Assembly: GCA_003731675.1 (NCBI GenBank)
Contig: RCNQ01000075.1
Location: 1 to 12,907, forward strand
Reading direction: 5' to 3'
Source of the DNA: Bacteroidetes/Chlorobi group bacterium ChocPot_Mid
Lineage (GTDB): Bacteria; Bacteroidota; Ignavibacteria; Kapaibacteriales; UBA2268
Length of the DNA stretch: 12,907 nt
Numbering within the stretch: the stretch's first letter is position 1; the number at the start of each line of letters is the position of its first letter. Shown here one piece after another: positions 6,797-12,907 of the stretch. The translations under genes were made by a program, and so were the position numbers. The notes below the pieces were generated by a model. That model saw only the letters and a program-made list of their open reading frames with translations, was not told the DNA's origin and did not search any database.

Positions 6797-8224
6797 ATGA
6801 AAAGAAAGAACGAAATTGTTCAATTAAATATCGAAGCCATTGGTTTTCAAGGCATTTCCATCGCAAGAAAAGAGGGCTTGGTTTACTTTGTTAAAGGTGC
6901 TGTCCCTGGTGATAAAGTAAACGCTCAGGTCAGAAGAAAAAAGAAAAATCATATCGAATGCGAACTCGCTGAACTACTTGAACCGTCACCTTTAAGAGTA
7001 AAACCACAATGCGGTTACTTCGGCATTTGCGGTGGATGTTCCTGGCAGCATCTCGATTACAATGAACAACTTAGATGGAAAAAACAACACGTCCTCGATG
7101 CATTTCAAAGAATCGGAAAAATCGAAGTGGCTCAGTTTGAAGATACTTTGCCTTCTCCTGAAATTTTCAACTACCGTAATAAAATGGAATTTTCTTTCGG
7201 TAACTCAAGGTGGCTGACAAGTGATGAAATCAATTCTTCTAATGACATTTCAAATAAAGACTTCGCACTCGGTTTGCATATTCCCGGAAGATTTGACAAA
7301 GTATTAGATGTTGAGCGCTGTCATATTCAAAATGAGTATGGCAATGATATATTGAAGATTATTAAATCTAAAGCAATTGATTGTAATGTAACAGCTTATG
7401 ACAGCCGTGCCAATGAAGGATTTCTACGTAATCTGATTATCCGCTCAACTGTTGCGAGTAAAGAAATAATGGTTATCCTAATAACTAATTCCGTTCATAA
7501 TGATGAAGAGCAAGCTTACATTGATTGGTATGATAATGAATTTGCAAAAAATGACAACAAGATTTCGGTTGTCGGCAGAGCTGTAAATGCAACCCGCTCA
7601 CCTGTTGCTACCGAAAAACCGATAATAACAAAAGGGAATGATTATATAACTGAAAATATTTTAGGAATTGATTTCAAAATTTCACCGTATTCATTTTTCC
7701 AGACTAATTCAAAGCAACTAAATAACTTCATTGCAGAGATAATCAATAGGGCAGATTTGAAACCAACAGATACCGTTTGGGATTTATATTGCGGAACGGG
7801 TTCAATCAGCTTGCCTGCTTCAAAGAAATGCAAAGAGATTATCGGCATTGAAATGTTCGAAGGTTCTGTCGAAGATGCAAGAAATAATGCAAATAGCAAT
7901 GGAATAGTTAATGCGAATTTCATTTGTTCTGACTTACACGAAAAGCGAATTCCTGAATTGTTATCTGTGCTACCAAAACCGGATGTAATTATTATTGACC
8001 CGCCAAGAGCAGGTATGCATGCAAATTTGCTGAATCATTTGCTGGAAATCGGAGCAAACAGAATCGTTTATGTCAGTTGTAATCCCACGACACAAGCGAG
8101 GGATTGTGCTTTGCTTTCGGAAATATATAATGTTGTATCTGTCAAGCCAGTTGATATGTTTCCACATACGTTTCATGTTGAGGCGATTGCCGTTCTGGAA
8201 ATTAGGAATCCGATTCACAATTAA
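6797..8224 (+). CDS. rlmD: 23S rRNA (uracil-5-)-methyltransferase, RlmD/RumA family, 475 aa
   Basis: This enzyme uses SAM to make 5-methyluridine in RNA, usually U1939 of 23S rRNA for RlmD. Residues about 1-62 form a TRAM RNA-binding domain. Cys72, Cys78, Cys81 and Cys175 match the C-x5-C-x2-C-xn-C iron-sulfur cluster of the family. The SAM motif is VWDLYCGTGSISL (327-339), DPPRAG lies at 401-406, the nucleophile Cys428 in YVSCNPTT, and Glu462 in FHVEAIA is the likely base. Length is in the normal range. Bacteroidota-type genomes may carry several paralogues (RlmD, RlmC, RlmCD or TrmA-like), so the target uridine is inferred, not seen. No Shine-Dalgarno is visible before the start. Confidence 0.9.
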   Translation: MKRKNEIVQLNIEAIGFQGISIARKEGLVYFVKGAVPGDKVNAQVRRKKKNHIECELAELLEPSPLRVKPQCGYFGICGGCSWQHLDYNEQLRWKKQHVLDAFQRIGKIEVAQFEDTLPSPEIFNYRNKMEFSFGNSRWLTSDEINSSNDISNKDFALGLHIPGRFDKVLDVERCHIQNEYGNDILKIIKSKAIDCNVTAYDSRANEGFLRNLIIRSTVASKEIMVILITNSVHNDEEQAYIDWYDNEFAKNDNKISVVGRAVNATRSPVATEKPIITKGNDYITENILGIDFKISPYSFFQTNSKQLNNFIAEIINRADLKPTDTVWDLYCGTGSISLPASKKCKEIIGIEMFEGSVEDARNNANSNGIVNANFICSDLHEKRIPELLSVLPKPDVIIIDPPRAGMHANLLNHLLEIGANRIVYVSCNPTTQARDCALLSEIYNVVSVKPVDMFPHTFHVEAIAVLEIRNPIHN

Positions 8225-8271
8225 AATTATCAAATTTCGTTTAATTTGAAAACAATATTAATGAGGATTTT

Positions 8272-8475
8272 ATGGTACAATTTGTCCCGCAAAAAATAGT
8301 TAATGAGTCCGGTAAACTCACCGGTGTTCTATTTAAAAAAAAGGATTTCATCCGGCTTCAGGATTATCTGGAAACACTGGAAGATTCTCTTGAATTAGCA
8401 AAAGCTATCAAGGAATCTGAGGGATTTATATTATGGGATGAGTTTGTTGCAGAAATCAAAGCAAAACATACTTAA
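8272..8475 (+). CDS. Antitoxin of a type II toxin-antitoxin pair (Phd/YefM- or RelB-like), 67 aa
   Basis: The protein has the layout of short Phd/YefM-type antitoxins: an N-terminal beta part (PQKIVNESGKLTGVLFKKKDF) and an acidic helical C-terminus (LETLEDSLELAKAIKESEG) that would wrap the toxin. GAGGA five bases before the ATG is a good Shine-Dalgarno. Its stop codon overlaps the start of a RelE-like frame by one base (TAATG, 8473-8477), the usual coupling in such pairs. The downstream toxin is interrupted, so this antitoxin is probably an orphan that may still autoregulate or counteract a related toxin elsewhere. Confidence 0.7.
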   Translation: MVQFVPQKIVNESGKLTGVLFKKKDFIRLQDYLETLEDSLELAKAIKESEGFILWDEFVAEIKAKHT

Positions 8476-8729
8476 TGTACGAAATCATTATTGAAAATAA
8501 GGTCAAGAAACAAATCGAGAGTGTCAATAAGACAGATTCTCTCAAAATCATTGATTCTATAGAAAAATTAAAAGGTAATCCAAGACCCAGAGCTTGCACC
8601 AAATTGTAAGTATTTGAAGGATACCGTATCAGAGTTGGAGATTTTCGTGTATTGTACACCATTAGCGACTAAGACCAAATTATAACAATTTATAAAGTCT
8701 CAAAAAGAGATAAGGCATATAGGAATTAA
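8475..8729 (+). pseudogene. RelE/ParE-superfamily toxin, disrupted by two in-frame stop codons
   Basis: From the ATG at 8475, one frame runs to a TAA at 8727-8729 (84 codons, the usual RelE size) but has TAA at codon 45 (8607-8609) and again at codon 66 (8670-8672). Either side the frame reads as a RelE-like toxin: KKQIESVNKTDSLKIIDSIE and LKGNPRPRACTKL before the first stop; EGYRIRVGDFRVLYTISD between the stops; DQIITIYKVSKRDKAYRN after the second. The RIRVGDFRVLY core is diagnostic of the superfamily mRNA interferases. There is no frameshift; each stop needs only one base change from a sense codon such as AAA, CAA or GAA. As it stands only a 44-residue fragment can be made. The antitoxin just upstream is intact. 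Confidence 0.85.
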
Positions 8730-8748
8730 TAATTCACAATTAATAATT
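8724..8748 (+). repeat. Short AT-rich direct repeat after the toxin remnant
   Basis: AATTAATAATT occurs twice (8724-8734 and 8738-8748) separated by CAC. The first copy overlaps the end of the toxin frame. In such AT-rich sequence this may be slippage; no function is evident. Confidence 0.4.
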
Positions 8749-8767
8749 AAATTTAAAATTTTCCCTG

Positions 8768-8792
8768 TCATCCTGAACCCGTCGAAGGATGA
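8768..8792. repeat. Inverted repeat TCATCCT...AGGATGA, dispersed-repeat type
   Basis: Perfect 7-bp arms at 8768-8774 and 8786-8792 enclose an 11-nt loop, 4 bp from the stop of the T9SS gene on the minus strand. From memory, TCATCCTTCGAC...TCAGGATGA-type elements are found in intergenic regions of many Bacteroidota and other genomes. Here it separates the convergent toxin remnant and T9SS gene and may act as a transcription terminator, though only a short AT-rich tract follows. Confidence 0.55.
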
Positions 8793-8796
8793 ATGA

Positions 8797-10551
8797 CTAC
8801 CTAACCACAAAAAACTTCTCTGTAAAAACTTCCTTACCAGTTGAAATTTGAATATAATAAACTCCACTCGAGAAACTTCGCAGGTCTATCTTCTTATCTG
8901 TTCTAATTCGGAATAATTCAGATTCAGAATAAAGCAGTTTGCCTAACAAATCAAAAATCTCAATACGTGATTCCTGCTCAAAGCCAATGTTTGTTCTGAT
9001 TGTTAATTCATCTGTAGCAGGATTAGGAAAAATCTCAAAATAATTCTTCTCCGGCTTTTTTGGTCTGTCATTATATTTGACTGAATCGAGATAAACAGAC
9101 GCAGGCATACCATAGGAATCATAGCTTGAAAAACCATACATATATGCCTGAAATGGCTTTTCTGCCCGAATTTTATATACACCATCTCCGGGCAATAAGA
9201 AAGTAGTAAAGGAAAACTGACGGTCTCCAAAATTTTTATAGAAGGGTTGACCTTGTGTACCTAATGTATCTTTTAATCTGTGCCACTCGAATACAGAATC
9301 TTTATAATTATAAAATGCTATTTCAATATCATCAGGTATATTTCCGAATCCATCAGATTCATAACAAAGATTTATGTAATTGTAAGGAAATCCATAACCT
9401 CCTCTGATGCCCGGTGTATGGAAAATAATTTCTCGTTGGTAAAGTTCAGTTGGCAATAGTGTCATCTGAAACGGGTCGCTCGTGACACTATCATCAGTTG
9501 TACCGGGATTGTATTGAGTTACGCTTATCGGTTTGTCACCACTAATAACAATCGGTCTTGGTTCGCCTTCATCAGCACGTAAATGTAAATAGCCAACTCC
9601 CTCAATACCACCTGCAGTTCTGATTGTCCCTAAATACTTACCGTCTCTCATAATATTTGTCATCGGTTTTTTGGCATATATCCTGATTATCGAATTTTTC
9701 TTTCTACCAAAAATGGGAGTTACATGATATGTCTCTCCCCATGCGTAAGTTGGTATTTCCATTTCTTCGGTTATATCACAATTACTATTACTATCTGTGA
9801 TAAAAGCACAAAAGTTACCTGTAACGACGGATATTGGTTTTGATGATATTACTCTGCTACCGCTAAGGTCCGAAAGTTTACCAAGACTGGAGATTAATAA
9901 GACATCACTTTTATTCAAAAAATATATTGTATCATTACCTGGCAATAATCCACCTGAAGTTTTTGAATTCTCAGTTCCACCCATAATAAATTGTATTTCT
10001 GTGTTATCGTAAACTGCTGAAATTCCTGCGTAAGCTGGAAAGAACATATTTGTATTGTTACCTGGATCATTATATGCAGATATCAGATATTCATTTCCTA
10101 AAATATCAACAGGTAAGTTTAAAAATCCAGAACCATTATATTGATACCTTTTTGCGCTATAACAAATAATTGGATCATCGGCTATCACATGAACTGCTGC
10201 TTTTTCCCATACACTATCCCTTTTAGGGATATCTCTTTCAATTTTTCTGTACACCTGACCAACTGCAGGTGCTAACGTGAATTCGATTATTTCATTAGGA
10301 ATCGTATATTTAGTTTTTGTATAACCTTTGGAAGGTACTTCTACTGTCACTTTAGTCCGTATATTACAAGATATGTATAACTTCAAGTCACAGCAAGAAG
10401 TTTCAATTCCAGGTACAAATGTAAAATAAAACTCTGTGCCTGCATTGCTTGAACCAAGTAGTTTGGGCAAAGAATTGACATCAAAGTCTTCGCTGTGAAG
10501 ATTTGTAGCCAAGAGCAATAGAAAACTGAAAATCGAGTATAAATATTTCAT
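8797..10551 (-). CDS. Secreted IgGFc-binding-domain-like protein with T9SS sorting domain, 584 aa
   Basis: The chosen ATG at 10551 gives a classical signal peptide (MKYLYSIFSFLLLLATNLHS, 1-20); an in-frame ATG at 10602 adds 17 residues without helping export. Residues about 33-400 resemble the IgGFc-binding N-terminal domain: AGTEFYFTFVPG (37-48), repeated beta segments, GFLNLPVDILGNEYLISAY (142-160), NTEIQF, and SKPISVVTGNFCAF (237-250). A second similar unit with GDKPISVTQYNPG (338-350) follows. Residues about 505-584 are a type A T9SS tail (FEIFPNPATDEL, IEIFDLLGKLLY, SSGVYYIQISTGK). It is likely exposed on or released from the cell surface; adhesion or binding is an inference, and the domain name does not imply antibody binding here. 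It lies 131 bp downstream of purM. Confidence 0.85.
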   Translation of the reverse strand: MKYLYSIFSFLLLLATNLHSEDFDVNSLPKLLGSSNAGTEFYFTFVPGIETSCCDLKLYISCNIRTKVTVEVPSKGYTKTKYTIPNEIIEFTLAPAVGQVYRKIERDIPKRDSVWEKAAVHVIADDPIICYSAKRYQYNGSGFLNLPVDILGNEYLISAYNDPGNNTNMFFPAYAGISAVYDNTEIQFIMGGTENSKTSGGLLPGNDTIYFLNKSDVLLISSLGKLSDLSGSRVISSKPISVVTGNFCAFITDSNSNCDITEEMEIPTYAWGETYHVTPIFGRKKNSIIRIYAKKPMTNIMRDGKYLGTIRTAGGIEGVGYLHLRADEGEPRPIVISGDKPISVTQYNPGTTDDSVTSDPFQMTLLPTELYQREIIFHTPGIRGGYGFPYNYINLCYESDGFGNIPDDIEIAFYNYKDSVFEWHRLKDTLGTQGQPFYKNFGDRQFSFTTFLLPGDGVYKIRAEKPFQAYMYGFSSYDSYGMPASVYLDSVKYNDRPKKPEKNYFEIFPNPATDELTIRTNIGFEQESRIEIFDLLGKLLYSESELFRIRTDKKIDLRSFSSGVYYIQISTGKEVFTEKFFVVR

Positions 10552-10574
10552 AGTTTTCCCAAATTTGTCATTAC

Positions 10575-10602
10575 AATATATGTATAACACATGAGATTGC
10601 AA
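10575..10602 (-). promoter_or_regulatory. Candidate sigma70-like promoter for the T9SS gene
   Basis: On the minus strand TTGCAA (10602-10597), 16 nt, then TATATT (10580-10575), ending 23 nt before the ATG at 10551. In such AT-rich sequence this could be chance, but the position is right. Confidence 0.3.
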
Positions 10603-10604
10603 AA

Positions 10605-10648
10605 AGTTTCATTTTTCACAAAAATATTTAAAATATTTATGTGAAACT
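10605..10648. repeat. 44-bp imperfect palindrome between purM and the T9SS gene
   Basis: AGTTTCA (10605-10611) and TGAAACT (10642-10648) are perfect outer arms. A nested pair TCACA (10616-10620) and TGTGA (10640-10644) encloses two AAATATTT-like units. The two pairings compete because they share bases at 10642-10644. It may be a purM terminator, an operator, or both; no U-tract follows on the minus strand. Confidence 0.4.
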
Positions 10649-10682
10649 ATAAAATGAAATATGTTCTCTTTTCAGCTTTTGG

Positions 10683-11678
10683 CTAAGATTTAACAATCTC
10701 ACCAATAACTACAGGATTTTCTGGTTTTAGCTCCCCAAGAACTTCATCTGCTTTGAGCTTGTCAACAATCAATATCATACCGATACCAAGATTGAACACG
10801 TGACGCATTTCACTCTCTTCGATATTGCCAAATTTTCGGATTAACGAAAAGACAGGCAGTTCTTTCCAGCTTTTCCAGTCAATATTCATTGCAAGTCCTT
10901 CGGGAATTATTCTCGATGTATTCCCGACAATACCTCCGCCGGTTATATGCGAAATCCCGTTCAACAGATTCTTCTCAACCAACGGATGAACATATTTCAA
11001 ATATGACTTGTGAACAGCCAGCAGTGCGTCTCCGACGGTAGTGCCAAGTTCCTCAACAAAATCATCAACCTTATATTTCTCCAAAAGCACTTTTCTCGCA
11101 AGAGAATATCCGTTTGTGTGCAAACCGCTTGAAGGCAAGCCAATCATTACATTACCAGTTTCTATCTTTTTCCCATCAACAATATTTTTCTTGTCAACTA
11201 CTCCTACGATAGTACCTGATATGTCATATTCACCATCGTTATAAATTGTCGGCATTTCTGCTGTTTCACCGCCAATCAGAGCACAGGAATTTTCCTTGCA
11301 TCCATCAACAAATCCCTCGATTATTTTTTCAGCAACCTGTGGTTCAAGTTTTCCGACTGCAAAATAATCCAGAAAAAACAAGGGCTTCGCACCACAGCAA
11401 AGAATATCATCGGTGCAATGATTCACAAGACAATGACCAACCGTATTATGTTTATCAGTAGCAAAAGCTATCTTCAGTTTTGTCCCAACTCCATCTGTAC
11501 TTGCTACCAAAACAGGATGCTCGTACTCAGGAAAAACCCCATCGTAAAATCCCCCAAAAAGACCTATATCGGTAAGAACTTTTTCGTTGAATGTCGAACG
11601 TACCAAAGGTTTTATTCTTCTTACTGTCTCATCGCCGGCTTCAATGTCAACGCCTGAATCTTTGTATGATATTCCCAT
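10683..11678 (-). CDS. purM: Phosphoribosylformylglycinamidine cyclo-ligase (AIR synthetase), 331 aa
   Basis: This ATP-dependent enzyme closes the imidazole ring, converting FGAM to AIR in step five of purine synthesis. Recognisable motifs in order are SYKDSGVDI (4-12), STDGVGTKLK (60-69), CCGAKPLFFLDY (94-105), GGETAEMP (136-143), GLPSSGLHTNGYSL (180-193) and HITGGGI (244-250). Full family length is present. The segment before CCGAKPL reads NHCTDD where many PurM proteins have a CVND; a modest variant. AGGA lies 6 nt before the ATG. It follows the KAS III gene by 47 bp on the same strand with no terminator, so the two are probably co-transcribed although their pathways differ. Confidence 0.96.
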   Translation of the reverse strand: MGISYKDSGVDIEAGDETVRRIKPLVRSTFNEKVLTDIGLFGGFYDGVFPEYEHPVLVASTDGVGTKLKIAFATDKHNTVGHCLVNHCTDDILCCGAKPLFFLDYFAVGKLEPQVAEKIIEGFVDGCKENSCALIGGETAEMPTIYNDGEYDISGTIVGVVDKKNIVDGKKIETGNVMIGLPSSGLHTNGYSLARKVLLEKYKVDDFVEELGTTVGDALLAVHKSYLKYVHPLVEKNLLNGISHITGGGIVGNTSRIIPEGLAMNIDWKSWKELPVFSLIRKFGNIEESEMRHVFNLGIGMILIVDKLKADEVLGELKPENPVVIGEIVKS

Positions 11679-11686
11679 CTTTTCCT

Positions 11687-11710
11687 ATTAACAATTTAAA
11701 ATTAACAATT
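11687..11710. repeat. Direct repeat in the KAS III-purM gap
   Basis: ATTAACAATT occurs at 11687-11696 and 11701-11710, separated by TAAA. It lies just upstream of the purM Shine-Dalgarno. It is probably a duplication within an AT-rich spacer; a role as a regulator site is possible but unsupported. Confidence 0.35.
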
Positions 11711-11725
11711 CTGGCAAAAAGTATT

Positions 11726-12820
11726 TTAGGGAAATTTGTAAACAACAGAATTAATGTTCATTCCCGCTCCGACTGATGCCAAAACAGCAATATCCTTACT
11801 CTTCAAATTATGCCCTTCAAAAAATCCTTTCAAAATCAAATCGAGCAAAGTTGGTATTGTTGCAACCGAACTGTTCCCAAGCCAGGATATAGACATTGGA
11901 AGCACCTTTTTAATAAAGTCGTTCATTATTTCCTTATATCCATACAAATCGTATAATCTTTTTAAAATCTCTACATCCATTTTCTCATTTGCCTGATGAA
12001 GAAGCACTTTTTTAATGTTGTCAATCGAAAGTTTTGCTTTGTCAATGCTTTCCTTGACAAGCTCAGGTACAGTCTGCAATGCATATTTGTATAGCTTGTG
12101 TCCCTGCATTTTCAAGAACAAATCATTCTCGGGATAATCGGGATTGCTCGACCTTTCCATGTGAAGCATAACACTATGTTCCTTTGTATCCGAACGGCTC
12201 GCATGAGCAAGTATTCCTGCTTCTCCTCCTGTGTCCTGTGCTTCCAAAATTGTTGCACCTGCTCCGTCTGAGTATATCATCGAATCCCTGTCATGCGGGT
12301 CTGAAACCCTTGACAAAGTCTCTCCACCAATCACCAATGCCCTTTTTGCAATTCCTGCTTTAAAAAAGCTGTCTGCGTGAATAACTCCCTGCAACCAGCC
12401 GGGACAACCAAACGGTAAGTCGAACGCTATAGTCTTTGGATTAACTATTCCAAGTTTATTTTTCACTCTCGCCGCTATACTCGGAACCAAGTCACTTCGT
12501 CGGTTGCCTATCCGCACATCTCCGAAATTATGAGCACAAATAATATAATCCAGACTCTCAGGGTCTGTCTTAGAACTTTTCACAGCTTCTTCTGCCGCAA
12601 AATAACAGATATCCGAAGTTGTCAGGTCATCTGTTACGTATCTTCTCTCTTTTATCCCTGTTATTTCCTCGAATTTATCGGTGATTTCCTTCATAGGTTT
12701 ATCGAGAATTTTCCCGTTAGGTTCAAAAAATACGTGTGAATGAAAATCCTCATTTTTTACTATACGCTCAGGTATATATGAGCCTGTTCCTATTATCACC
12801 GAATACTTTTCTACTGCCAT
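11726..12820 (-). CDS. 3-oxoacyl-ACP synthase III-like condensing enzyme, 364 aa
   Basis: This thiolase-fold enzyme has the FabH catalytic triad: Cys139 in DLPFGCPGWLQG, His275 in LLHQANEKMD and Asn316 in WLGNSSVATIPTLLD. FEEITGIKERRYV (50-62), the SDGAGATILE stretch (184-193) and the C-terminal GAGMNINSVVY are also KAS III features. It would condense an acyl-CoA with malonyl-ACP. It is about 40 residues longer than FabH of about 320, with an insertion near residues 23-50, and the Cys context FGCPGW differs from the usual AACAGF of housekeeping FabH, so a specialised role is possible and no symbol is given. AAGGA precedes the ATG, and a Bacteroidota-type promoter lies upstream. purM follows after 47 bp. 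Confidence 0.85.
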   Translation of the reverse strand: MAVEKYSVIIGTGSYIPERIVKNEDFHSHVFFEPNGKILDKPMKEITDKFEEITGIKERRYVTDDLTTSDICYFAAEEAVKSSKTDPESLDYIICAHNFGDVRIGNRRSDLVPSIAARVKNKLGIVNPKTIAFDLPFGCPGWLQGVIHADSFFKAGIAKRALVIGGETLSRVSDPHDRDSMIYSDGAGATILEAQDTGGEAGILAHASRSDTKEHSVMLHMERSSNPDYPENDLFLKMQGHKLYKYALQTVPELVKESIDKAKLSIDNIKKVLLHQANEKMDVEILKRLYDLYGYKEIMNDFIKKVLPMSISWLGNSSVATIPTLLDLILKGFFEGHNLKSKDIAVLASVGAGMNINSVVYKFP

Positions 12821-12852
12821 TCATTTTCCTTAATAATCAACAAAATATAAAT

Positions 12853-12885
12853 CAAATATAATTAAATCTAAAATAATTTATGCAA
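12853..12885 (-). promoter_or_regulatory. Bacteroidota-type promoter of the KAS III-purM operon
   Basis: On the minus strand TTG (12885-12883), a 22-nt spacer and TATATTTG (12860-12853) match TTG-N17-23-TAnnTTTG. The element ends 32 nt before the ATG at 12820, and an AAGGA Shine-Dalgarno (12831-12827) sits in the short leader. Confidence 0.55.
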
Positions 12886-12907
12886 AATTTTAATAATTTC
12901 CTTCAAA

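Noticed and set aside
8456..8662. Minus-strand open frame over the toxin remnant
   Set aside because: The opposite strand reads clearly as a RelE-like protein with upstream antitoxin coupling; this frame has no recognisable features.
10552..10602. Upstream ATG at 10602 as the start of the IgGFc-like protein
   Set aside because: It would put a polar 17-residue extension before a classical signal peptide and would include the candidate promoter; the ATG at 10551 fits export better.
1..12907. CRISPR array, tRNA, rRNA, insertion sequence or prophage genes
   Set aside because: No regularly spaced repeats, tRNA cloverleaf, rRNA-like stretch, transposase or integrase was seen on either strand.

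Overview
The window looks like a chromosomal segment of a low-GC, Gram-negative member of the Bacteroidota/Ignavibacteriota/'Kapabacteria' side of the FCB group. The main evidence is two secreted proteins ending in a type IX secretion (Por/T9SS type A) sorting domain. Supporting evidence is a set of Bacteroidota-style TAnnTTTG promoter elements about 32-37 nt before several start codons. The exact phylum is inference; no rRNA or other strong taxonomic marker is present.

Layout. (1) 1-4112, plus strand: the 3' part of a large secreted arylsulfotransferase-like protein with a T9SS tail, a stand-alone type III polyketide synthase (chalcone synthase-like) enzyme, a small exported protein with a Trp/Cys-containing N-terminal repeat-like module, and a cupin. 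(2) 4140-5665, minus strand: a compact type II restriction-modification pair, with the endonuclease (ThaI-like by recollection of the family) first and overlapping a beta-class TSPPY methyltransferase. Sampled lines are visibly more AT-rich than the neighbouring genes, and the pair has its own sigma70-like promoter, which suggests an acquired module. (3) 5787-6541, minus strand: a two-gene operon of a basic protein with a Tudor/SH3-like C-terminus and ribosomal protein bS21, with a good promoter and a strong terminator. (4) 6797-8729, plus strand: an RlmD/RumA-type rRNA uracil-5 methyltransferase, then a toxin-antitoxin remnant in which the antitoxin is intact and the RelE-like toxin is interrupted by two in-frame UAA codons. 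(5) 8797-12885, minus strand: a ketoacyl-ACP synthase III-like enzyme followed by purM (purine synthesis), then a T9SS-sorted IgGFc-binding-domain protein.

Most genes are housekeeping or cell-surface functions without an obvious common pathway. The functional units are the R-M pair, the bS21 operon, the (dead) TA pair and the probable KAS III-purM operon. I do not see a clearly new multi-gene system. The items most worth following are the bS21-linked Tudor-like protein, the restriction pair with its atypical nuclease motif, the doubly interrupted toxin, and the orphan type III PKS.
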